Below are positions 1 through 4,887 of a stretch of 6,050 bases of DNA, piece after piece. Origin of the DNA: Gemmatimonadota bacterium (lineage in GTDB: Bacteria > Gemmatimonadota > Gemmatimonadetes > Gemmatimonadales > Gemmatimonadaceae). Position 1 is the first letter of the stretch; every line of letters starts with the position of its first letter. Location of the stretch: contig PLMM01000273.1 of the NCBI GenBank assembly GCA_003142495.1, forward strand, positions 1 to 6,050. Direction: 5' to 3'. The notes beneath the pieces were generated by a model, which saw nothing but the letters and a program-made list of their open reading frames with translations, was not told where the DNA came from and ran no database searches. Both the position numbers and the translations under genes were made by a program.

Positions 1-1925
1 TCCTGGAAGCGCGGGCTCGCTTTTCCGTCGATGACCACGCGGGTACCGGCCTGCGCCGATTTTGCCAGATAGGCAAAGCGGTCGCCCGTCTGGCTGAAGA
101 TAAAATTGCTGACCCCATTGCTGTCCTCACCCGGCATCTCCTGCCCGTCGTACACAACGAAGGCCGAGTTGCGATTTCCCACATAGAGATAGTGCTTGGA
201 ATCCGGACTGAACTGAAACACGCCGATGCCGTCGTAAGCCCGACCCGCCTTTCCGTCAATCACTACTGCAAAGCCTCCGGGAACCTGCTTGATGTAGGCG
301 AACCGTTTTCCATCGGGGCTGAACAAGACGTATGGCTGGACGGCGCTTCCTCGTCCGGATGCGTCCACCACCGCGAAGGGAAGTTGGACGGGACCAAGGT
401 CTTGGTCGTCGACGTACAAGCCGGAGCTGCCGATCTGGGTCGCGGTCGCGCCGCTCACGCGGGCTACGGTTGAGAAAGCAACGCGGCCGTTCGACGCGAT
501 GACCATATTCCGGATGTCGCCACGTGGCGCGCTCAGGACGCCATCCACACCCACACCCCACCCGCTTCCGCCTGCGGCGGCGATGAAGGCGTAGTGGGTG
601 CCGTCATCGTTCACCAGAAGATTTTGTAATCCTCCGTAGGTTGGACCCTGCTTGTCGTTCACGACCAGGTGCCATTGATGGTCCTTGGTTTGGGCGATAT
701 AGATCAGCTTGTCCGCGACAAATGCGACCTGGCCCACGTCGATAAAGTTGTATTCCGGGCCTTTTACTCCATCGAGGTACATATAAAAGCCGCCCGACTC
801 ACCCGGAGTCCCGGCATGCGCCATGACCGCGACGTGCGCTCCGCTCGGGCTGATCAGGCACTGGTGCCCACCCCCACTAACCGGGTAGCCGGGGTTATGA
901 ATATGCATCTCGTTGATCTTGGGCACGGGACTGCCAGAGGCGAGGTCGGTCCCAGGTTTGACGCTGGCAATTGTGAACGCCGTTTTGCCATCCCGTACCT
1001 CAACCAGATCGTTGCCGCTCTGAGCCACGTACGCCGAGCGCTTGCCGTCGGCGCTGAACACGAAGTCAATGGCTTCCCCGCCCCAGGTATGCGCAGCATG
1101 GTCGAACTCAGGGCCGTCCTCTCCATCGATGATGATCAGTCCGCGGCTTCCGTGCATCGCGGGGACCGCATAATGGCCGCCGTCGGGACTCACAACAAAG
1201 TCATTGCCAATACCTGGCATCGCAGCCTTCTTGCTGGGCCCCAGCAACGTCTCCTGGATGTTCGCAGCCAAGGCTCCCCCCGCTGCGGGCTGATTCGTCA
1301 CCGGCGAATTCGGCGTGCTGGCCGCATTTACTACGCTGCCCATGGGAGCAGGCCCCGCGGAGTGTGCGGCAGACGCGGTTGCCCCGCCGGAATTCGCCGC
1401 CGGAGGCTGGCTGAGCACGAAGGTCAACGTGGTCCCCGGCGGCAGCACGACTCGCTGGCCCACCGCAACCGCCGTCACTGCCGAAGGCGCACTCACGTGC
1501 TGCCCGAACCCGCCGCGGATCGAGCTCACCGCGGTTACCGCGCTGCCTGCGGCGCTCTGCACTCCAGAGGACACACTTGCGGAGCTGCTCGCGACCGCAA
1601 CCGAATGGCCGTTGATGGTGACCGACGCGAGCTGCGCGGCATAGCCCGATCCACTTTTCGTCAGCGTGACGGCCGCGACCGCGCCCTGCCGGATGGTGAC
1701 GCCGTTGCCCGCGTCGACCGCCTTGGTTACCGAGGCGCGATACTGCTTGCCTGCGGGATCATTTGCGGAATTCACGGCGACCATCATTCTGACCACCACC
1801 GACGTGCCCGCAGCCGGAGCGGTTTGCGTTTGCGCGTGCAACGCCTGCCCAGCGTTTATCGAAGCGGAAAGGAGCAACAAGGCGACTACTAGCCCAACGT
1901 GCGTTGACGCGTTCACTAGGCGCAT
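1..1925 (-). CDS. Secreted beta-propeller-repeat protein, C-terminus outside window
   Basis: An uninterrupted reading frame of 641 codons runs from an ATG at 1925 to the window edge with no stop, so the C-terminus is missing. Residues 1-31 form a signal peptide: a short Arg start, hydrophobic core GLVVALLLLSASINA, and likely cleavage near LHA|QT. Residues about 42-174 form a beta-rich domain that starts VVVRMMVAVNSA and closes with LPPGTTLTFVL. I recall this layout from exported acidobacterial proteins but cannot name the family. A linker rich in Ala, Ser, Gly and Pro follows (about 175-222). From about residue 241 to the edge at least nine repeats of roughly 35-50 residues follow the pattern FSPDGKxxAYhA, then hhhDGxxGPxYD. 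Clear copies include FVVSPDGGHYAV, FVFSADGKRSAYVA, VLFSPDGKRFAYIK and FQFSPDSKHYLYVG. This resembles WD40-like/PD40 (TolB-type) propeller blades. A periplasmic or extracellular binding or scaffold role is inferred; no catalytic residues were recognised. The start is supported by a purine-rich ribosome binding site. Confidence 0.85.
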   Translation of the reverse strand, partial: MRLVNASTHVGLVVALLLLSASINAGQALHAQTQTAPAAGTSVVVRMMVAVNSANDPAGKQYRASVTKAVDAGNGVTIRQGAVAAVTLTKSGSGYAAQLASVTINGHSVAVASSSASVSSGVQSAAGSAVTAVSSIRGGFGQHVSAPSAVTAVAVGQRVVLPPGTTLTFVLSQPPAANSGGATASAAHSAGPAPMGSVVNAASTPNSPVTNQPAAGGALAANIQETLLGPSKKAAMPGIGNDFVVSPDGGHYAVPAMHGSRGLIIIDGEDGPEFDHAAHTWGGEAIDFVFSADGKRSAYVAQSGNDLVEVRDGKTAFTIASVKPGTDLASGSPVPKINEMHIHNPGYPVSGGGHQCLISPSGAHVAVMAHAGTPGESGGFYMYLDGVKGPEYNFIDVGQVAFVADKLIYIAQTKDHQWHLVVNDKQGPTYGGLQNLLVNDDGTHYAFIAAAGGSGWGVGVDGVLSAPRGDIRNMVIASNGRVAFSTVARVSGATATQIGSSGLYVDDQDLGPVQLPFAVVDASGRGSAVQPYVLFSPDGKRFAYIKQVPGGFAVVIDGKAGRAYDGIGVFQFSPDSKHYLYVGNRNSAFVVYDGQEMPGEDSNGVSNFIFSQTGDRFAYLAKSAQAGTRVVIDGKASPRFQ

Positions 1926-1927
1926 GA

Positions 1928-1938
1928 CTCTCCCTTCC
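1928..1938 (-). promoter_or_regulatory. Ribosome binding site of the propeller protein
   Basis: On the minus strand GGAAGGGAGAG lies 2 nt before the ATG at 1925, with the GGAAGG part 7 nt away. It supports this ATG, which is also the one that puts a signal peptide at the very N-terminus. Confidence 0.7.
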
Positions 1939-1996
1939 GTCGGCGCGACGGGGATGGCGGCGAATTCGTGAACGGCCTCATCATGGGAGCGCTACG

Positions 1997-2032
1997 CGCA
2001 CAAAGTGAGAGACGTTTACAAAACTTTGTGCG
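1997..2032. repeat. Perfect 10-bp inverted repeat, possible operator
   Basis: The left arm cgcacaaagt (1997-2006) and right arm actttgtgcg (2023-2032) are exact reverse complements separated by 16 nt. Pairing stops on both sides of each arm. The site lies 72-107 bp upstream of the propeller start codon, a normal place for a dimeric regulator to bind. A hairpin terminator for the former trpE gene is less likely: the arms are only half GC, the loop is long and no T-run follows on either strand. The spacer holds a smaller GTTT-ACA-AAAC inverted repeat at 2014-2024. The operator role is inferred. Confidence 0.5.
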
Positions 2033-2057
2033 ACGTCCCCTTGCGATGTCTACCGCT

Positions 2058-2348
2058 TCAGCACCTGGGCTCATGGCGGTGAGCATCGCGCGCCTTGTTC
2101 TCCGTTTCCTCCCATTCGTTCGCGGGCACCGAATCGGCGACGATCCCCGCACCGGCCTGCACCGATGCGACGCCGTCGGCGATGACGCACGTGCGGATGG
2201 TGATCGCGAGATCAATTCTCCTGTCACCGGCCGCGATGTAGCCGATCGCGCCGGCGTACGGCCCGCGTCGCTCGGGCTCGAGCTCATCGATGATCTGCAT
2301 CGCGCGCACCTTGGGCGCTCCCGTCATGGTGCCGGCGGGGAATGTTGC
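2058..2348 (-). pseudogene. trpE: Truncated 3' end of anthranilate synthase component I (trpE)
   Basis: About 90 codons on the minus strand match the C-terminal end of the chorismate-binding domain of TrpE. In order they show [45 protein letters not shown], and [12 protein letters not shown] followed by EWEETENKA. Intact TrpE has roughly 460-520 residues, so the N-terminal regulatory domain and most of the catalytic domain, including the conserved His region, are missing. The frame stays open to an ATG at 2456, but codons 1-36 there ([12 protein letters not shown] onward) do not resemble TrpE. The 3' end also looks shifted: after ENKAR the frame reads DAHRHEPRC and stops, while the neighbouring frame continues RAMLTAM, which resembles a normal TrpE tail. 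No adjacent trpG, trpD or trpC is present. TrpE rather than the related PabB is the better match, from the [10 protein letters not shown] and [10 protein letters not shown] motifs. The remnant cannot make anthranilate; any expressed peptide would be non-functional. Confidence 0.85.
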
Positions 2349-2421
2349 TGAAGAGCATCGATTCACTGATGGTGCCGTGACACCTTGCGCCACGTGCGCG
2401 CAATCTCGCGATCTGGCGGTG

Positions 2422-2450
2422 TTGGCGGCGTGCTCGCATCGTTGTACGAT
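2422..2450 (+). promoter_or_regulatory. Predicted sigma70-type promoter of the DUF711 gene
   Basis: TTGGCG (2422-2427) and TACGAT (2445-2450) each match the -35 and -10 consensus at 4 of 6 positions and are separated by exactly 17 nt. Transcription would begin near 2457, giving a leader of about 27 nt that contains the ribosome binding site. This favours the ATG at 2484 over the in-frame ATG at 2385, which lies upstream of the promoter. It is a prediction from spacing and consensus only. Confidence 0.45.
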
Positions 2451-2471
2451 GGTCATGGATCACTCATTGCC

Positions 2472-2475
2472 GGAG
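2472..2475 (+). promoter_or_regulatory. Ribosome binding site of the DUF711 gene
   Basis: GGAG lies 8 nt before the ATG at 2484. Together with the Tat motif beginning at residue 5 it fixes the start, 33 codons downstream of the longest possible reading frame. Confidence 0.6.
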
Positions 2476-2483
2476 CGTGCGCC

Positions 2484-3767
2484 ATGCCGGATCCGTCCCG
2501 CCGTCGCTTTCTCGCCACGCTCGGGATCGCGGCGATCACCCCATCGCTCGCGCGCCAGATGATCGAGTCGCCGACCGTCGCGGGAACGTCCAGATCGACC
2601 CCCGCATCGCGCGGCGTGCGCGTGCGCACCATCACCGCCGGCGTCGCGATGGAGCGCGGGCTTGATCGCGAGGCCGTCGCGCGCGCACTCGAGATGCTTG
2701 CGCGCGCGAGGAAGCGCTTCGAGGCGGAGGGCTACGAGGTGCAGACGACGCGCATCACGATGCCGCCGGTGATCGCCGCGCTCGATGCGAAGGGGCGGCG
2801 CGCCGCGCTCGCTCCCATCGCCGACATCGATGCAATGGTCGCCGCAAAGGCCACGGTTTGCAGCCTCGGCCCCGTCCTCACCGTGGATCGTGCCGACGCT
2901 GATCTCGCGCCGTGGTCAGCGGAGTTGGTGAAGGCGACGAAGAGCACCTTCTTCAGCGCCGTGGTGGCATCACCCGCGAACGGTGTCGCCGCGCACGCTG
3001 CCCGAGTGGCCGCTGAGGTAATGCGGGCCGTAGGTGGCGCAGTCGCAGACGGGAAGGGAAGCTTCCGCTTTGCCGCAGCGGCGAACATTCCGGCGGGCAC
3101 GCCGTTCTTCCCCGTCGGTTGGCACGAGGGAACGAGCTCGCTCGCGATCGGCCTCGAATCGGCTGATCTCGTGCGCTTGGCGTTCGCCGAGGCGAGTGAT
3201 GTCGAGGACGGACGTCGCCGGCTCACCGAGCGGATGACTGCGGAGCTCCGTGCCGTGGAGAAGATTGCGTCCGCGATCGCCTCTGAAGAGAAAGTGCGCT
3301 ACGGCGGAATCGACCCGTCGCCTGCGCCGATGGGCGCGGTGAGCATCGGCGCGGCGCTCGAGGCGCTCAGTCACGTCCCCTTCGGCGACGCGGGCACGCT
3401 GCGCGCGTGCGCGGTGGTGACGGAGGTGCTCAAGAGCATCCCCGTGCTGCAGTGCGGATACGCAGGGCTGATGCTCCCGGTGCTCGAAGACAAAGTCCTC
3501 GCGCAGCGCGCGATCGAGGGGCGCTACGGGCTTCGCGACCTGCTGCTTTTCTCGAGCGTCTGCGGTACTGGGCTCGATGTGGTTCCGGTTCCGGGCGATA
3601 CGTCAATCGAAACGCTTACGAACATCATCCTCGATGTCGCCGCGCAGTCGGTGAAGCTCAAGAAGCCGCTCTCTGTCCGCCTCTACCTTGCACCGGGCAC
3701 GAAACCCGGCGACGCGATGCACGTCAACGATCCGCTGCTCACCGATAGCGTAGTCTTTCGCGCGTAA
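2484..3767 (+). CDS. Tat-exported DUF711 (UPF0210) family protein
   Basis: This is a 427-residue protein ending in TAA. Residues 5-11 (SRRRFLA) fit the twin-arginine consensus S/T-R-R-x-F-L, followed by the hydrophobic stretch ATLGIAAITPSLA and likely cleavage near SLA|R, so export of a folded protein is predicted. The mature part opens with VRVRTITAGV and GYEVQTTRI, characteristic of DUF711. Other family hallmarks are GGIDPSPAP, a Gly-rich FGDAGTL segment, and CGTGLDVVPVPGDTS at residues 360-374 with Cys360, Asp365 and Asp372. The length is normal for the family. DUF711 has no established reaction; as I recall, a structure from Streptococcus pneumoniae was placed in the pyruvate formate-lyase-like fold. 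Most members I know of lack a signal peptide, so the Tat leader is notable. It has its own promoter and stands alone on the plus strand, converging on the DUF6702 operon with 2 nt between stop codons. The family call is firm; the function is unknown. Confidence 0.88.
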   Translation: MPDPSRRRFLATLGIAAITPSLARQMIESPTVAGTSRSTPASRGVRVRTITAGVAMERGLDREAVARALEMLARARKRFEAEGYEVQTTRITMPPVIAALDAKGRRAALAPIADIDAMVAAKATVCSLGPVLTVDRADADLAPWSAELVKATKSTFFSAVVASPANGVAAHAARVAAEVMRAVGGAVADGKGSFRFAAAANIPAGTPFFPVGWHEGTSSLAIGLESADLVRLAFAEASDVEDGRRRLTERMTAELRAVEKIASAIASEEKVRYGGIDPSPAPMGAVSIGAALEALSHVPFGDAGTLRACAVVTEVLKSIPVLQCGYAGLMLPVLEDKVLAQRAIEGRYGLRDLLLFSSVCGTGLDVVPVPGDTSIETLTNIILDVAAQSVKLKKPLSVRLYLAPGTKPGDAMHVNDPLLTDSVVFRA

Positions 3768-3769
3768 CG

Positions 3770-4282
3770 CTACATCACGCTCTTCGCGCCGTCGCCCTTC
3801 GTGAACAGCATGCTCGCGTGCTTGTCGCCCGCCACCGACTGCACGATGTTGATCTGATCGTCGAACAGCTCGCTCAACATCTGGTCGGAGAGCTTGAGCG
3901 CAGTGGGCGCCGGAGCGTTCGCGGCCCGCACACAGAGCCAGAGCAGATCGTTCGCGCGTCGGGAGCCGCACCACGTGAGCGGCATCGCGTGACCGGCCGC
4001 ATCGCTGAGCCGAAACGTGCTGCTCACGTACGCGAACGCGGCAGCATCCGAAATGCGATCGTCGTTCGGCGTGGCGGCGCCCGCGTGCTTCGCCACCGCC
4101 GCCGCGAAGTCGCCCGCGAAGACGCGAATGCTACCCTCGAGCACACCGCCCTTCGCGTCGTACGTGATCTGAACGAGCGTGGTATGCAGTGGATGGGCTA
4201 CGCCGCGCGTCGCACCGAGCGAGATCGCGACGCACCACGCCGAGATCCCGATCGCGCGCAGCGCGCGCGCGCCGCGACGCAT
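3770..4282 (-). CDS. Exported DUF6702 family protein
   Basis: This 170-residue protein is the last gene of the operon. Residues 1-29 are a signal peptide (Arg-rich start, core AIGISAWCVAISLGA, likely cleavage GVA|HPLH), which would leave His30 as the mature N-terminus. The mature chain shows the pattern I associate with DUF6702: AHPLHTTLVQITYD, then GSIRVFAGDFAAAV, a short second half with FRLSDAAGHAMPLTW, and LFDDQINIVQSV with SMLFTKGD at the end. Cys105 (TWCG) and Cys117 (WLCV) could form a disulfide. Its ATG shares one base with the stop of the upstream HupE/UreJ gene (TAATG), so translational coupling is likely; no strong ribosome binding site is visible. A longer in-frame reading frame to 4774 was not used because it lies inside the HupE gene and lacks a signal peptide. 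A role with HupE at the cell envelope, perhaps metal handling, is inferred from context only. Confidence 0.75.
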   Translation of the reverse strand: MRRGARALRAIGISAWCVAISLGATRGVAHPLHTTLVQITYDAKGGVLEGSIRVFAGDFAAAVAKHAGAATPNDDRISDAAAFAYVSSTFRLSDAAGHAMPLTWCGSRRANDLLWLCVRAANAPAPTALKLSDQMLSELFDDQINIVQSVAGDKHASMLFTKGDGAKSVM

Positions 4283-4887
4283 TACCACGGCGCCCGCTGG
4301 ATCGCCCAGTGCGCCGCCACGACGGCCACCAGCGACGACACGGCCACCACGCGCACCCTGAGCGGCGACGGCGCGCGCGCCGGCAGCTTCACCCACGCGA
4401 TCGCGCGATCGATGCCGAACAACACTGAAAATGCCGCGATCAGCACCACGATCTGTCCGAGTTCGATCCCCACGTTGAAGCCGAAGAGCGGAAGCGCGAC
4501 GTGATCGACGAAGAGGCTCTTGAGGTAGCTCGCGAAGCCTGCACCGTGCACGAGCCCGAACACCCCCGCGAACACCGGACGATATCGCCCGTTCCACGGC
4601 GCGCCGCCGCGATCCTTGACGACGATGTTCTCGATCGCCGTGATCATGATCGTCAGCGGAATCAGAAACTCGACGAGGCTGGGGGAGATCGTAAGTACTC
4701 CTGTCACCGCGAGCGCCAGCGTGATCGAGTGCCCCACCGTGAACGCCGTCACCACCCAGAGCGTCGAGCGCCAATCCTTAAACCGGTAGATCGCCGCGAG
4801 CGCCAGAAGAAAAAGGATGTGGTCCATCGCGCTGATGTCGACGATGTGCCGGAAGCCCAACTGGATGTACGTCGCGAGATCGCTCAT
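4282..4887 (-). CDS. HupE/UreJ family membrane protein, putative metal permease
   Basis: This is a 201-residue integral membrane protein with about six hydrophobic segments, covering the normal length for this short HupE/UreJ branch. Conserved polar residues sit within or beside the membrane segments: HIVDISAMDHILF (His14, Asp17, Asp22, His23), GHSITL (His53), EFLIPL (Glu73), Glu86, LVHGAGFASYL (His114) and FNVGIELGQ (Asn138, Glu142). Related HupE and UreJ proteins take up nickel for hydrogenase or urease, and their His/Asp/Glu motifs are thought to bind the metal. The substrate here is unknown, and no hydrogenase or urease gene is in view. The C-terminus ends in a single hydrophobic helix and QRAPW. 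The start overlaps the TPR stop by 4 nt (ATGA) and has an AGGAG ribosome binding site 7 nt upstream. The protein is probably co-translated with both neighbours. Confidence 0.85.
   Translation of the reverse strand: MSDLATYIQLGFRHIVDISAMDHILFLLALAAIYRFKDWRSTLWVVTAFTVGHSITLALAVTGVLTISPSLVEFLIPLTIMITAIENIVVKDRGGAPWNGRYRPVFAGVFGLVHGAGFASYLKSLFVDHVALPLFGFNVGIELGQIVVLIAAFSVLFGIDRAIAWVKLPARAPSPLRVRVVAVSSLVAVVAAHWAIQRAPW

Larger units (their letters stand above)
1926..2483. other. Gene-poor interval between divergent genes, with trpE scar
   Basis: This 558-bp stretch separates the left-facing propeller gene from the right-facing DUF711 gene and has no intact gene. From left to right it holds the propeller ribosome binding site, about 60 bp without recognised signals, a perfect inverted repeat at 1997-2032, a truncated trpE 3' end at 2058-2348, about 70 bp of unassigned sequence, and a predicted promoter and ribosome binding site for DUF711. 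I found no transposase, terminal repeats or tRNA that would explain the rearrangement. Confidence 0.7.

Noticed and set aside
669..1892. Long plus-strand reading frame of 407 codons opposite the propeller gene
   Set aside because: It is antisense to a frame with a signal peptide, ribosome binding site and clear repeats. Its own translation is rich in Arg and His and shows no domain.
1997..2032. Inverted repeat as an intrinsic terminator
   Set aside because: The stem is only half GC, the loop is 16 nt, and no T-run follows in either direction.
2352..2456. Treating the whole 132-codon frame at 2058-2456 as a real small gene
   Set aside because: Only the part from codon 37 resembles TrpE, and the first 36 codons look random. 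A fragment lacking most of the catalytic domain cannot be an enzyme.
2385..2483. Upstream in-frame start for DUF711 at 2385
   Set aside because: It precedes the predicted promoter, and it would put the Tat motif about 38 residues from the N-terminus. GGAG before the ATG at 2484 is a better start.
4252..4276. Alternating CG run as a functional element such as Z-DNA or a repeat
   Set aside because: It is explained by Arg/Ala codons of the DUF6702 signal peptide start in a GC-rich genome.
4285..4774. N-terminal extension of the DUF6702 frame to 4774
   Set aside because: It lies entirely inside the HupE/UreJ gene in another frame, is Arg/Gly/Ala-rich, and would bury the signal peptide. The ATG at 4282 fits the TAATG coupling.
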